Part shown: positions 1 to 9,025 of the stretch, piece after piece
Layout: every line of letters begins with the position of its first letter
How positions within the stretch are numbered: the first letter of the stretch is position 1
Origin: Symbiodinium natans
Lineage: Eukaryota; Sar; Dinophyceae; Suessiales; Symbiodiniaceae
Direction of reading: 5' to 3'
Assembly (NCBI GenBank): GCA_905221605.1
Contig: CAJNDS010002779.1
Location: 658,177 to 694,176, forward strand
Length of the DNA stretch: 36,000 nt
The notes under the pieces: generated by a model
What the model saw: the letters and a program-made list of their open reading frames with translations, nothing else
What the model was told of the DNA's origin: nothing
Databases searched by the model: none
Position numbers and translations under genes: made by a program

Positions 1-42
1 GCTTCGCGCCTGGACGACTTGGCACATGCCACTCGGATGAGG
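1..42 (+). CDS. Candidate coding exon, unknown gene (3' part)
   Basis: Open in frame 1 (ASRLDDLAHATRMR), ending in phase 0 at AGG|GTTTAGGG. The donor GT is the first GT of the telomere-like array. It is cut by the window start. Confidence 0.4.
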
Positions 43-240
43 GTTTAGGGTTTAGGGCTAGGGTTTAGGGTTTAGGGTTTAGGGTTTAGGGTTTAGGGTT
101 TAGGGTTTAGGGTTTAGGGTTTAGGGTTTAGGGTTTAGGGTTTAGGGTTTAGGGTTTAGGGTTTAGGTTTCAGGTTTAGGGTTTAGGGTTTAGGTTTTAG
201 GTTTTAGGGTTTACGATTTAGGGTTTAGGGTTTAGGGTTC
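43..240 (+). repeat. TTTAGGG telomere-like array
   Basis: Near-perfect units in the middle, degenerate at both ends. Starts at the donor of the first exon candidate. Confidence 0.97.
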
Positions 241-253
241 TTGCCCTTCGTTT

Positions 254-311
254 AAAGAAACCAACCCCCAAAAGGGGCGCCCTTGTTGTAAATTGGTTCT
301 GGGGCTGCCAA
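254..311. mobile_element. Partial TGGTAGCCCAGT-family copy (right half)
   Basis: AACCAACCCCCAAAAGGGGC, then CCCTTGTTGTAAATTGGTT and CTGGGGCTGCCA, align with 18190-18240. Confidence 0.5.
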
Positions 312-415
312 GCGGATGATGTACGTCCAGCCTTTTTAACATCCGGGTTTAGGTTCCCTTAAAAGTCCCTTTAAACCAAAAAGGGCACCCAATCCATTCC
401 TAGGTTACTCTTGGG

Positions 416-465
416 CCTAAACCCTAAACCCTAAACCCTAGACCCTAAACCCTAAACCCTAAACC
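416..465 (-). repeat. CCCTAAA telomere-like array
   Basis: About seven units, opposite to the array at 43-240 in the same putative intron. Confidence 0.95.
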
Positions 466-879
466 ATGGAAACTGAGGGTTCATGGTCCATGGCTTTCAG
501 GTCTCGAAAGGTGTAGGTGTGTCACGCGTGGCAAACTTGGAACCTTGCTGTCATGAAGATGAGATTCGTTTTTTGGGCTTGGTAGGCCAGTGGTGCCATT
601 TTGCCATTGTGGCTGAGTTAAGGTGGAAGTCAGTATGAATCTGTGGAATGCACAATGTCGGGTGCTGAGGTGTTGGCGTGGGGACGCTGCGTGAGGCTCA
701 GAGACATCTGCGCAGTGTCGTCCGCTCTGCTGTTATTCCCGTGTGCCACAGTACTCCTCTCTCCCCCAAATATTAAACCCCCCCTCCCCTACCCTCTAAT
801 ATTGAAATCCCCCCCCCCCCCATATACGGGTGGTAATTAATGTTAGGGGGTAGGGGGAGTTTAGACCCTAAAGCTGCAG

Positions 880-954
880 CCCAGAAACCAGGCTTGAGAC
901 CACGGAAGTCCAGCAGCAGTGTCAGTGCAACGCAGATACCTCTTGCAATGGAGG
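880..954 (+). CDS. Candidate coding exon, unknown gene
   Basis: Acceptor CTGCAG after a CCCTAAA unit; donor G|GTTTCGGG leads into a TTTAGGG array. One open frame reads PETRLETTEVQQQCQCNAD. A second frame is also open, so the phase is uncertain. Confidence 0.35.
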
Positions 955-1018
955 GTTTCGGGTTTAGGGTTTAGGGTTTAGGGTTTAGGGTTAGGGTTGA
1001 GGGTTTAGGGTTTAGGGT
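955..1018 (+). repeat. TTTAGGG telomere-like array
   Basis: Directly after the 880-954 exon candidate. Confidence 0.95.
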
Positions 1019-1602
1019 GTAGGAGTTTCTGCTGCAAGCCCCATTCTAGCTCTAGGTTGGCCGTTCAAGCCAGCTGGACCATGATGTTCATGCTGTTCCC
1101 TTGGGACCTTCGTTTCTTCGTTTTCAGTTTCATGCCATGAACATGTAAAAAGGCGCCAGCCCCCAGCTCGGACAGCAAGACTCGCTCCTCAACTTAAACA
1201 CAACGTCGCAGAGCCCTAACACCGCTAGCCAAAACCTGTGTTGTCATAGGGGGTAACATGTTAGATTGTTAAGGGTACTTAAACTCAATGAGGAATAGAC
1301 ATCCAGATTTGTGAACTAGAAAGCCTATGAACTTAACAACCTAAACCCGGCACGACTTATCCATCAGTGCTCAAGTAAGACACTCAAGCCTCAACTCAAC
1401 GTCCCAATCTCAGACCCTACGACCGTATCGCCCGTTCAGCTCAATCATCTATATTCCCTGTGGCCCTACAACACCCGGCAAACCTCAAAACTGGCATCTT
1501 GTTCAGGAGCTAATCGTTCATTTACGATGTTGGGCTCTTTAGCAATTCTTTAGTCATTCTGCTAGCGCCCTTCTTACCATGATAAGTCTGTTGGGCTCCT
1601 TC

Positions 1603-1652
1603 ACCCTAAACCCTAAACCCTAAACCCTAAACCCTAATCCCTAAACCCTAAA
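1603..1652 (-). repeat. CCCTAAA telomere-like array
   Basis: Ends six bases before the acceptor of the 1659 exon candidate. Confidence 0.95.
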
Positions 1653-1658
1653 CTGAAG

Positions 1659-1764
1659 GGCTATCTTGGGCCCTTTCTGGGCCGGAAGCACGCTAAGGTG
1701 CTGAGGCCGGCACCAATCCCACCTGGGCGGCGGCTCCCCTGCGGCTTGGGCCGTTCATTCGGGG
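1659..1764 (+). CDS. Candidate coding exon, unknown gene
   Basis: Only one frame is open through the island: 35 codons including LGPFLGRKHAKVLRPAPIPP. Acceptor CTGAAG follows a CCCTAAA array directly; donor GG|GTTTAGGG starts a TTTAGGG array. It ends in phase 0. Confidence 0.5.
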
Positions 1765-1840
1765 GTTTAGGGTTTAGGGTTTAGGATTTAGGGTTTAGGG
1801 TTTAGGGTTTAGGGTCTATAGGGTTTAGGGTTTAGGGTGG
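1765..1840 (+). repeat. TTTAGGG telomere-like array
   Basis: Starts at the donor of the 1659-1764 exon candidate; variants TTTAGGA and TCTATAGGG inside. Confidence 0.95.
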
Positions 1841-2218
1841 TTTAGGGCTTCGGGCGGTTGAGGGTTGAGATGACTTGGGGGTTCAAAGTTGTGTGTGCTT
1901 CCTGGGGCGTGGTGCCAACACAAAAGCCGGTACTAAAGACCAATGTTCCAGTCTATGCGACCTTCATCAGCTCTTGATTCTGGACTTGAGCAAAGAGTCA
2001 ATCTGAAATATCCCGTAGATTCTTAGATGGCTGGCTACACCTTCTTTCGACCGAAGGCGAGTGCTCCAGTTCACCCGCCTGGGTCTGACCTTCTTCATCC
2101 AGGGCGAGGAAGGGAAGTCGCTCGGCATGCAATTCGTATCTGGTCCTACTGGATCCTACTGGGTCCTGATCCATCTTGCTTCGTTTTGTTGCCTCCTCCT
2201 CTCGTCTACTGCCCTGCA

Positions 2219-2306
2219 CACCCTAAACCCTTAACCCTAAACCCTAAACCCTAAGCCCTAAACCCTAAACCCTAAACCCTAAACCCTAAACCCTAAACCC
2301 TAAACC
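2219..2306 (-). repeat. CCCTAAA telomere-like array
   Basis: Runs up to the acceptor CCGCAG at 2310. A degenerate CCCTGAA/CCCTAAA stretch also lies at 2457-2523. Confidence 0.95.
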
Positions 2307-2310
2307 GCAG

Positions 2311-2452
2311 TTGACGATGTGTTTTCGACAGCTCGAAGGCAGCGCCTCGTATCCGCAGACTTCGGGAACCTCAGCGTTCCTCAGGCCCCCATCGCTGAGC
2401 AGGCGGGTCGCAAAGGGAGGGCTTTGAGCGCATCATTCAATGTGGCCCTCGG
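2311..2452 (+). CDS. Candidate coding exon, unknown gene
   Basis: Acceptor CCGCAG directly after a CCCTAAA array and donor GTACTT. The open frame of 46 codons has balanced composition (DDVFSTARRQRLVSADFGNL, then APIAEQAGRKG). The family is not recognised. Confidence 0.5.
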
Positions 2453-2796
2453 GTACTTAAACCCAACACCCTGAAACCCTTAACCCCTAAACCCTTTAAA
2501 GCCCTAAACCCTAAAACCCTAAAGGAAATATCGGCGTGGAGCTTCCAATGCCTGGGGTGACAGGTAGCCAAGCTGCTTGCCGGTGTGCCCCACTCGGTGG
2601 TACTCTGCGCGGCCCGGCTTGGGTACACCTCATGAGGGCTTCGCTTGAGGGTTGCTACTGTATAGGGTGAAGGTTGAGGGTTCAGGAGAAAGTGCAGCAG
2701 TAAAGAAACTATAGCAGTAAGAAGACAGGCAGTTTCGATGTTGTCCTCCATACACTGAAGGGCTCTGGCGATGGGATTCCTCAGTCTCGATTTGGG

Positions 2797-2887
2797 GGGT
2801 TTCCGAAAATAAGGGACACCCCCCTAAATAGTAAGATTCCCTGATAAAAAGGAACCCAATAAGGTACCCCTAATTTCGGAAACGCCA
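2797..2887. mobile_element. Inverted-repeat element, GTTTCCGAAA family
   Basis: The left arm GGGGTTTCCGAAAATAAGGG pairs with the right arm CCCCTAATTTCGGAAACGCC. The interior has AAGATTCCCTGATAAAAAGG. It lies directly before the acceptor of the 2898 exon candidate. Confidence 0.6.
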
Positions 2888-2897
2888 CTTCAAGCAG

Positions 2898-3020
2898 CCA
2901 CACGACCCGAGGACGAGATGCAGGCGTTGCATGTCCTGGTGCCTCAAACCTTGCCAGTGAGACCTGCCGTGAAGGGCCGGCCCTTCACCACAGACATTGC
3001 GAGGATCCTGGCTGTTCAGG
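2898..3020 (+). CDS. Candidate coding exon, unknown gene
   Basis: Acceptor AAGCAG lies 12 bases after an inverted-repeat element (2797-2885). The open frame of 40 codons contains PEDEMQALHVLVPQTL and KGRPFTTDIARILAVQ. A GC donor (GCTTAGGG) starts a short TTTAGGG run. Confidence 0.5.
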
Positions 3021-3259
3021 GCTTAGGGTTTAGGGTTTCATCAGTGTGGCCCTTCATGATATTGCAGCCGCTTGACAGAAAATAGTTTAGGGTTTAGGGT
3101 TTGGGAGGTTTATGCCGGGATTGCAGCCCTATAGTCATAGGGTGAGGCTTATCCCGGGATTGCAGGGTTCAATAGGGGTCATGAGGACTAGCGGAATAGT
3201 GCTGGTCGCTCTTCTTGTGCCTCTTGGCAGCCTGCTTCCGCTTCTGGGTTCTAATGCAG

Positions 3260-3314
3260 TTTCATGGCACCTATGAGCAGCTACATAAGAAGAAGGTCGT
3301 CGTTCCTGCTAAGG
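3260..3314 (+). CDS. Candidate coding exon, unknown gene
   Basis: Acceptor AATGCAG; open frame FHGTYEQLHKKKVVVPAK; a GC or GT donor follows within four bases. Short, so support is moderate. Confidence 0.4.
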
Positions 3315-3364
3315 GCGTGACCTTCTCAAATCCTAAGCCCATAGCCCTTAAACCCTGAGTTTAG

Positions 3365-3419
3365 GTCTTTGAGAAGCTCAACAAGTTCGGGAAGCAGTGG
3401 AGCTCGAAAGCCAAGGCAG
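3365..3419 (+). CDS. Candidate coding exon, unknown gene
   Basis: Follows TTTAG at the end of a telomere-like unit. The open frame reads VFEKLNKFGKQWSSKAKA and stays open to about 3480. The exact donor is unclear (GA at 3420, or a later site). Confidence 0.4.
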
Positions 3420-3818
3420 GACAAGTCCGAACTGGGTCGGCCCAGCTTCAACACGCAAACGTTCGGATCGTTAAAATTTGAGGATGAAGGCTCTAGGGTT
3501 CAGGGGCAGGAGGCACTCAATTTGGGAAGTACTTGTTGGGGGAACAACCCAAAGAAAGATCATTTCTAAGTCATCGCACCTCATGTCTTTGCTGAGTTTG
3601 GTGGCTGGCGGCATTGCGTAAAGTAGGGCTCGGTGACGCCCGGAAAATCTGAGAACTTGTCAGCGCAGGTCACGTACTTCAAGTACGAAGTCCACGTTTC
3701 CAAAGGCTTCCTCATCGCGCCTTCTTTCTCATCGGCAATGCCTCTTGATCTCAGTTCAGCCTGTAGGTCCTTACGCTTTCAAACATTCTCAACTAAAATG
3801 CCTCATGGCTTCATCGGA

Positions 3819-4008
3819 CCCTAAACCCTAAACCCTAAACCCTAAACCCTAAACCCTAAACCCTAAACCCTAAACCCTAAACCCTAAACCCTAAACCCTA
3901 AACCCTAAACCCTAAACCCTAAAACCCTAAACCCTAAACCCTAAACCCTAAAACCTAAAACCTAAAACCTAAAACCTAAACCCTAAACCCTAAACCCTAA
4001 ACCCTAAA
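3819..4008 (-). repeat. CCCTAAA telomere-like array
   Basis: About 190 bp with an AAAACCT variant block. Ends 14 bases before the acceptor at 4022. Confidence 0.97.
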
Positions 4009-4022
4009 CACATGCTTCGCAG

Positions 4023-4077
4023 ATGAGTTAAAGCTCCAGCCGAGAGGCGTGGAAGCCCTGCCTCGCTTTCCTGCAAG
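4023..4077 (+). CDS. Candidate coding exon, unknown gene
   Basis: Acceptor TTCGCAG just after the 3819-4008 CCCTAAA array and donor AAG|GTACTT. The open frame is ELKLQPRGVEALPRFPA. Both splice sites look good. Confidence 0.5.
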
Positions 4078-4433
4078 GTACTTGCTGCTGCTTCGTTTCC
4101 TCGCGCGGGATTACGCAGGCGGAGTGTCCCAACACTTGAGGAAGACAGCAGGGGCAGGTTACCAAACCACACCGTTGTGCGCTGTAATTATATGGGTAGC
4201 TCTCCAAATTAGGGTGCGTTTTTGGTTCCGATATAAAATACGCCACCCTTCAAGTGAAGAGCACCCCCCCCCCCCCCCCCCCAAACCTGGACCCTAATTT
4301 AGATAACAACCCCGAGATTGATTCTAGTGCAGGGCAGTGCCCTGACCTGCTTGGTGAGTGGTTGGCAAAATGGTTTAGATCCTCTTCGAATGCGGCACCT
4401 AATGGTTAGGGTACCCCAAAAGAGATTATGTGT

Positions 4434-4483
4434 AGAACCCTAAACCGTAAACCCGAAACCCTAAACCCTAAACCCTAAACCTC
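4434..4483 (-). repeat. CCCTAAA telomere-like array
   Basis: Short degenerate array upstream of the 4531 exon candidate. Confidence 0.9.
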
Positions 4484-4530
4484 TCCTACCATATAATTAT
4501 AAACCTTAATGGTTAAACCCTGCAAGCAAG

Positions 4531-4601
4531 GCGTCTGCTCCCTGGTGCATGCCGTGGGCACCGATGCCGAGCTAAATGACGAAGAGTCTCAGATCCTGCA
4601 G
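4531..4601 (+). CDS. Candidate coding exon, GC donor, joins 4791
   Basis: The frame VCSLVHAVGTDAELNDEES continues to ILQ and ends in phase 0 at CAG|GCCCGG, a GC donor of the kind common in dinoflagellates. The next island starts in phase 0 at 4791 after CTGAACAG. The 189-bp intron has a TTTAGGG unit near its start and a CCCTAAA array at its end. Confidence 0.55.
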
Positions 4602-4732
4602 GCCCGGTTTAGGGTTTACAGAGGCTCAAGGGTAAGGAAGGAAGCCTGTTCCCTAAAAGGGTATACCCCTGCAAGAGCGTTTGAGGGGTTTTTTCTGGAT
4701 GTATTTACACCTCTTTCCCCCCCCCACCCCCC

Positions 4733-4786
4733 CCTAAACCCTAAACCCTAAACCCTAAACCCTAAACCCTAAACCCTAAACCCTGA
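4733..4786 (-). repeat. CCCTAAA telomere-like array
   Basis: Lies at the 3' end of the 4602-4790 intron candidate. Confidence 0.95.
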
Positions 4787-4790
4787 ACAG

Positions 4791-4920
4791 GTCCTGGGCC
4801 TTGTAGAGGACTCACATCCGGATGCCTTGGCGTGCCGCTGCCTCATCACCCTGGCAGTGATGCGCAGCTGGGCGAAGAAATTGGATTTCAAGACGGCCTC
4901 CGGCCCAAAGCGCCATAACT
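4791..4920 (+). CDS. Candidate coding exon, joined to 4531-4601
   Basis: Acceptor CTGAACAG after a CCCTAAA array. The open frame starts VLGLVEDSHPDALACRCLIT and continues LAVMRSWAKKLDFKTASG. It stays open to the TAA at about 4969; the true donor is probably the GC near 4902-4910. The family is not recognised, though its helical, Cys- and Leu-rich start looks like a real globular protein. Confidence 0.55.
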
Positions 4921-5078
4921 GGGCGTTTCCTAAACGAGGCGGACCCCGTTCTACCCCACGTAGGCTACAATAACCCCATTCTACCCCAAATGGACTAGAA
5001 TTCTCCCGTACAAGGTCTTCAGAAACGAAACCCGTACTCTTGAGAATGCTCTGAATCCTTTAGTCAGCCCCAAGGCAG

Positions 5079-5194
5079 TGGCGTCTCACTCCCATGGGAC
5101 TTCCGCGCGGTCTTCGCCTGGTACGTGTGCCTCGTCCGAACAGACATCGGATGGGTTGAGGTGCTTCCTTCGCTCACGGGTGTGGTATGGACAG
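5079..5194 (+). CDS. Candidate coding exon, unknown gene
   Basis: Open island after AAGGCAG. The most protein-like frame contains FRAVFAWYVCLVRTDIGWVE, but a second frame is open too. Followed by a TTTAGGG array from 5217. Confidence 0.33.
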
Positions 5195-5216
5195 GGGGAT
5201 GTGTAACATGCTCATA

Positions 5217-5262
5217 GGGTTTAGGGCTTGAGGTTTAGGGTTTAGGGTTTCGGGTTTAGGAG
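5217..5262 (+). repeat. TTTAGGG telomere-like array
   Basis: Short degenerate array after the 5079-5194 island. Confidence 0.9.
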
Positions 5263-5355
5263 GCCATTTTTTCTTGAGCGTCTGCCGACTCTACAACCTC
5301 AACCCTGAAAAACCGCTCGACCCACACGGTCGGTGCCGCAAAACCAGCCAAATTG

Positions 5356-5379
5356 CCCCCCCCCCCCCCCCCCCCCCCC
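5356..5379 (+). repeat. Poly-C tract (24)
   Basis: The longest of many C runs. Others lie at 4264-4282, 5777-5787, 6884-6897, 18962-18977, 24957-24970, 26977-26987, 27648-27663 and 34638-34649. Confidence 0.95.
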
Positions 5380-5468
5380 AAACCACTTCTCGGAAGCCCT
5401 ACAAGCCCTAAAGCTACAATCTGGGACCTAAGCCCAACAAAAACGAACTTGCCGCAGCTCCATAAGAG

Positions 5469-5533
5469 ACCCTAAACCCTAAACCCTAAACCCTAAACCC
5501 TATACCCTAAACCCTAAACCCTAAACCCTAAAC
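5469..5533 (-). repeat. CCCTAAA telomere-like array
   Basis: Precedes the acceptor at 5554. Confidence 0.95.
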
Positions 5534-5554
5534 GTATGATGCTTTTTTTGACAG

Positions 5555-5623
5555 GCTGAAGATCTCTCACATCTCCGCCCGCAGCCGCTTGAGCTCTTGG
5601 TCTGCAGCAGTGCACTTCGGAAG
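5555..5623 (+). CDS. Candidate coding exon, unknown gene
   Basis: Strong acceptor context (CTTTTTTTGACAG) after a CCCTAAA array; donor AAG|GTTCAC. Open frame LKISHISARSRLSSWSAAV. Confidence 0.45.
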
Positions 5624-5675
5624 GTTCACAGAACCAGCAGATCAGAGCACCCTCCCAAGGCTTCTCCAAAAAGCC

Positions 5676-5754
5676 TAGGGTTTAGGGTTCAGGGTTTAGG
5701 GTTTATAAATAGGGTTTAGGGTTTATGGTTTAGTGTTTAGGGTTTAGGGTTTAG
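5676..5754 (+). repeat. TTTAGGG telomere-like array
   Basis: Degenerate units following the 5555 island. Confidence 0.93.
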
Positions 5755-5833
5755 GAAGTCCCAAGCTCCGAAACCACCCCCCCCCCCGGCGGCTGGGCTT
5801 GGTTTCTCTAAATTTTGGGTCGGGCTCCCACAG

Positions 5834-5867
5834 CTGGACCTTCGACCAGCACAACTGGGAATAATCG
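5834..5867 (+). CDS. Weak candidate exon, unknown gene
   Basis: Acceptor CCCACAG, frame LDLRPAQLGII, donor G|GTCAAG. The frame stays open to TAG at about 5954. Short, and without an array at either side. Confidence 0.25.
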
Positions 5868-6282
5868 GTCAAGGCTGTAGACGCGTGGTTTTCGGATCCA
5901 TGTGGATAAGCAAGAAATGGCGAAACAACCCTGCACCTCTACCAGAGTTATAGAAGAAAAAGAAGAGGAATGATAAGAAGAAAGAGAAGATGAAAAACAC
6001 GTAAAGTGAACTAGAAGAAAAAGAAGAAAGGTTCCTGTTGGTGCTGAACCCAGCATCATCCAACCCCAAGCGGTACTATATTCAACATCATGCGTATAGT
6101 CCTTGTAAGGTTGACAAGTTGTACGAGGATTCCATACTTGTTCGTTTTCATTTGCTGATTTGCATGATAGCAAACCACGCGCCCCATGCATCACTATATT
6201 GTACCATCATGTAGCATAAAACCAGTGTGTATGCGATATAGACACAGGCATAAATATAAATAATTGAATAATATCAAAACAA

Positions 6283-6358
6283 ATGAATGAATTAATAATA
6301 ATAATAATAGTAATAATAATAATAATAATAATATATATATATATGTATGTATGTATGT
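6283..6358 (+). repeat. Microsatellite (TAA)n, (AT)n, (GTAT)n
   Basis: Compound simple repeat. The poly-Leu frame on the minus strand is a by-product. Confidence 0.95.
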
Positions 6359-6419
6359 GATAATGTGTGTTTGCACGTGTGTGTAGAACATCTTCGTTGG
6401 CACTTGAGGTCTGGAGCAG

Positions 6420-6491
6420 GAAGCGGAAATGTTGGATGAGTGCGCCCGGTTGAGCTCGAAATTCAAGGTCGTTGAGGCTGGGCGGGTTCGG
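6420..6491 (+). CDS. Candidate coding exon, GC donor
   Basis: Acceptor GGAGCAG, then 24 codons in phase 0 (EAEMLDECARLSSKFKVVEA), then GC donor CGG|GCTTAGGG that begins a TTTAGGG array. Charged helix-like composition. The family is not recognised. Confidence 0.55.
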
Positions 6492-6581
6492 GCTTAGGGT
6501 TTAGGGTTTAGGGTTTAGGGTTTAGGGTTTAGGGTTTGGGGCTTAGGGCTTAGGGTTTAGGGTTTAGGGTTTAGGGTTTAG
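6492..6581 (+). repeat. TTTAGGG telomere-like array
   Basis: Its first bases GCTTAG are the GC donor of the 6420-6491 exon candidate. Confidence 0.95.
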
Positions 6582-7006
6582 GGAGGGGATCGGGGGACAC
6601 GAGTGTTTGTGGGTGCATCATCTTACTGTTGGTTAGCAGTGAATGAGGGAATTAGGGCCCTATATATACAGATATACATATAGGGTAGCTCATTCCCCCA
6701 TTCCCAACAGTAAGTCATGGGTATTCGGCCGTGGCCGACGAAGGCTTCCTTGCCGTAGCATTTGGGGTACCTGTGCCGTTCATGTCCCGTCTCAGCACCC
6801 GAAAACGGTAATCCCTTACGAAACCCTCAACTTCCAGAGGTCCTGTGGGCTGAATCGTCAATCCCGACACCAAACACACCCCCCTCCCCCCCCCCCGATT
6901 AAAGGAGGCCCTCTGTTGCTTTTCAGCGTGTGCTAGGCTGCAGAGGTATCCCGCTGCTCCCCAAGCCCTAAACCCTGACCCTGAACCTAGTGGTTCTCTG
7001 TTTTAG

Positions 7007-7060
7007 GATACTCATATGGTTCTGGATACCTTCGATAGAAGGGGCCCCAGTGTCGCGGCG
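7007..7060 (+). CDS. Candidate coding exon, unknown gene
   Basis: Acceptor CTGTTTTAG and donor GTAAAC. Exactly 18 codons (DTHMVLDTFDRRGPSVAA) in phase 0. Confidence 0.5.
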
Positions 7061-7078
7061 GTAAACTTCCTAAACCCC

Positions 7079-7268
7079 GGGCTTGCTGGAGGGAAAGCCT
7101 AAACCCTAGGCCCTAAACCCTCAACCCTAAACCCTACAAACCCTGAACCCTACAAACCCTAAACCCTGAACCCTAAACCCTAAACCCTAAACCCTAAACC
7201 CTAAACCCTAAACCCTAAACCCTAAACCCTACAAACCCCCATAAACCCTAAACCCTAAACCCCTAAAC
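7079..7268 (-). repeat. CCCTAAA telomere-like array
   Basis: Includes CCCTACAAA variants at the left. Ends before the acceptor at 7282. Confidence 0.95.
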
Positions 7269-7282
7269 GCACCTGTCCCCAG

Positions 7283-7347
7283 GCCCAGACGAAGGACCTC
7301 AAAGGACGGGATGGCCACAGCAGCTGGGGCTTGAGGAGACCCAGTAG
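7283..7347 (+). CDS. Candidate coding exon, unknown gene
   Basis: Acceptor CTGTCCCCAG follows a long CCCTAAA array; donor TAG|GTTTAGGG starts a TTTAGGG array. Open frame AQTKDLKGRDGHSSWGLRRP. Confidence 0.5.
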
Positions 7348-7419
7348 GTTTAGGGTTTAGGGTTTAGGGTTTAGGGTTTGGGGTTTAGGGTTTAGGGTTT
7401 AGGGTTTAGGGTTTAGGGT
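7348..7419 (+). repeat. TTTAGGG telomere-like array
   Basis: Starts at the donor of the 7283-7347 exon candidate. Confidence 0.95.
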
Positions 7420-7582
7420 GAGTTCAGGTGGCTGTATCAGGGGGCAAAAGATGGTATGTTGGAAATGCACACAAGGGGCTTTCATCGCCGAGGGACTCGA
7501 GGGTTAAGGTGCGGGGGGCCGGCCTGTGTGCACGGAAGTTTTCACCTGCCCAGCCTGACGTTTGGAATATCCCGAAAATCCT

Positions 7583-7679
7583 GAACCCTAAACCTTGAAC
7601 CCTGAACCCTACACCCTAAACCCTAAACCCTAAACCCTAAACCCTAAAACCTAAACCCTATAAACCCTAAACCCTAACC
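7583..7679 (-). repeat. CCCTAAA telomere-like array
   Basis: Precedes the 7704 exon candidate. Confidence 0.95.
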
Positions 7680-7703
7680 CCATGGTGGTGGATCGTTTAG
7701 CAG

Positions 7704-7776
7704 AGCTCCAAGGCTTGTTGGAGCTACTGTTGGACAATGAGAAGGCGAAAGCTGCATCTGCAAGTGCCTCTGGCTG
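7704..7776 (+). CDS. Candidate coding exon, possible C-terminus
   Basis: Acceptor TTTAGCAG 24 bases after a CCCTAAA array. The frame LQGLLELLLDNEKAKAASA ends at TGA 7774-7776 unless spliced earlier at CTGCAAG. Leu-rich and helical. Confidence 0.42.
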
Positions 7777-8064
7777 AACTAGTGTATCGGATGCCCGTAT
7801 TCAAACCCTAAGCCCCAAACCCTAAGCCCCGAGACAACAGCCGAGCAGAGTGTGAGTACTGGAAAGGTCACAGCCGTAATTCCAAGAGTGCGCAATGCCT
7901 ATTCGCAACGATGACAGTACAGAGCAAGTGCCACCGCATGCACATCACCAGAATGCCGTGGGCAACTATGCGAACCGCGGCAGAAACAAGCAACAACGAG
8001 CGAAGAACAGCGCCATGTACGGGTGGCAGCAGACTCTGCCCTGCTGTCCACACTGATATCGCAG

Positions 8065-8160
8065 GTTGTGGCAGCCGTGCTCATTTGGACAGATCATGTG
8101 CTCAGCCTCCAGCATACCTTGAGCACCAAATCCTGTACCCCAAATGCCAGCATGGCTGAG
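8065..8160 (+). CDS. Candidate coding exon, unknown gene
   Basis: Acceptor ATCGCAG and donor GAG|GTCAGA enclose exactly 32 codons in phase 0, beginning VVAAVLIWTDHVLSLQHTLS. A hydrophobic start could be part of a membrane segment. Confidence 0.45.
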
Positions 8161-8289
8161 GTCAGATGCAGAAGCTGCAGGCCTCGGGCGGTTCCTTCTT
8201 CGGCTGTTCTAAATGATGGCCCAAGCGTATAAGAAGACTTCAGAATTCAACCCCCGAAAATACCCAAAAAGGGGTCGCGAATTTAGCAG

Positions 8290-8330
8290 CCCCCCCCCCC
8301 CCCCCCCCCCGCCGCCCCCCCTCCCCCTCC
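8290..8330 (+). repeat. Poly-C tract and C-rich low complexity
   Basis: 21 C bases, then CCG/CCT-rich sequence. The proline-rich open frame here is a by-product. Confidence 0.95.
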
Positions 8331-8544
8331 CTCCCTCCACCCGCCTCCCCCCACCCCTCCCCGACGCCCTCCCTCACAACGAACTGCAGCGTGAAACGCC
8401 ATGAACCAAAACATGCGCTACCTCTCTGTTCTTAGGTGAATTTGGGGAACCTGGTACTTTTTGTTCTTCCGACGCATGTTTTTGGACTTAAATAAGGGAC
8501 CCTAAACCCTAAACCCCACATGGCATGGCGGTCCATTGTCAAAG

Positions 8545-8594
8545 GGGAAATGTGCCGAAGGTGACCACCCAGATGGCAGACAAGCTACACCTCA
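8545..8594 (+). CDS. Candidate exon truncated at the retrotransposon insertion
   Basis: The open frame NVPKVTTQMADKLHL runs to the target site of the copia element. The first in-frame ATG is at 8572. Beyond the insertion the sequence continues as TAAACCCAAAGCCCC, so the insertion hit the exon edge or the following intron. Confidence 0.3.
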
Positions 8595-8599
8595 TAAAC

Positions 8600-8815
8600 T
8601 GCAACATGTATAGCTTCAATCAGATGCATACCCCATCTCCATATGCTGCCAGTGGCTTGAGGGGCCCCTCGTAGCTACCTGACTTTGCCACTGAGCCATC
8701 GGACCGAGCTTGCGTGCTCGTTGGAAAAGGTGTGAGAGCGTGGAGCTCTTGGTGCACTGAAGTGTGGAGACCCTGTTGAGCCCGATACGCCCCTACCATT
8801 GCAGCGCCCGCTGCA
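8600..8815 (+). repeat. 5' LTR of the copia element
   Basis: Starts TGCAACATG and ends CCGCTGCA, 216 bp. It matches 17270-17485 base for base except at 8806. It should hold the promoter and transcription start of the element; no TATA box is evident, which is normal for dinoflagellates. It also contains the same 24-codon coding tail and TAG that end the polyprotein in the 3' LTR. Confidence 0.95.
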
Positions 8816-8816
8816 T

Positions 8817-8828
8817 TGGTAGCGGAGC
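8817..8828 (+). other. Primer binding site (initiator-Met-like tRNA)
   Basis: The sequence TGGTAGCGGAGC begins one base after the 5' LTR. It would pair with a tRNA 3' end GCTCCGCTACCA. Ty1 and plant copia elements use the 3' end of initiator tRNA-Met with a site starting TGGTA, so the same primer is likely here. The host tRNA was not available to confirm this. Confidence 0.8.
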
Positions 8829-9025
8829 AGTCACGCTCCAGGACCACGACGCTACCGAAGCAAGTCTTGCTGGTGGCGCTTTCGGCTTTGTGGACAGCCG
8901 TGCTAGGACTTGGCCATCGAGGTGAAGATTGTCCACATCTACCCGGCCATTGTCCGCCTGCCCCTCCACGGCAGTTTTCTCCGTGTTTTCCGTTTTGCTT
9001 TACAATTTTCCAGAAGGAGGACAAG

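Noticed and set aside
43-240. A true chromosome end
   Set aside because: Unique sequence lies on both sides, and arrays of both orientations recur through the whole window, so these are interstitial.
580-640. Dinoflagellate spliced-leader relic near GCCATTTTGCC
   Set aside because: Only a few bases resemble the leader. The core following sequence is absent, and the stretch also resembles the TGGTAGCCCAGT element end.
6194-6466. 90-codon minus-strand frame with a poly-Leu run
   Set aside because: The Leu run is the (TAA)n/(AT)n microsatellite, and the rest lies opposite an exon candidate.
8816-9025. Extension of gag-pol to a start at 8816
   Set aside because: It would need a TTG start inside the tRNA primer site. 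ATG 9026 has a good context and begins the conserved Gag-like part.
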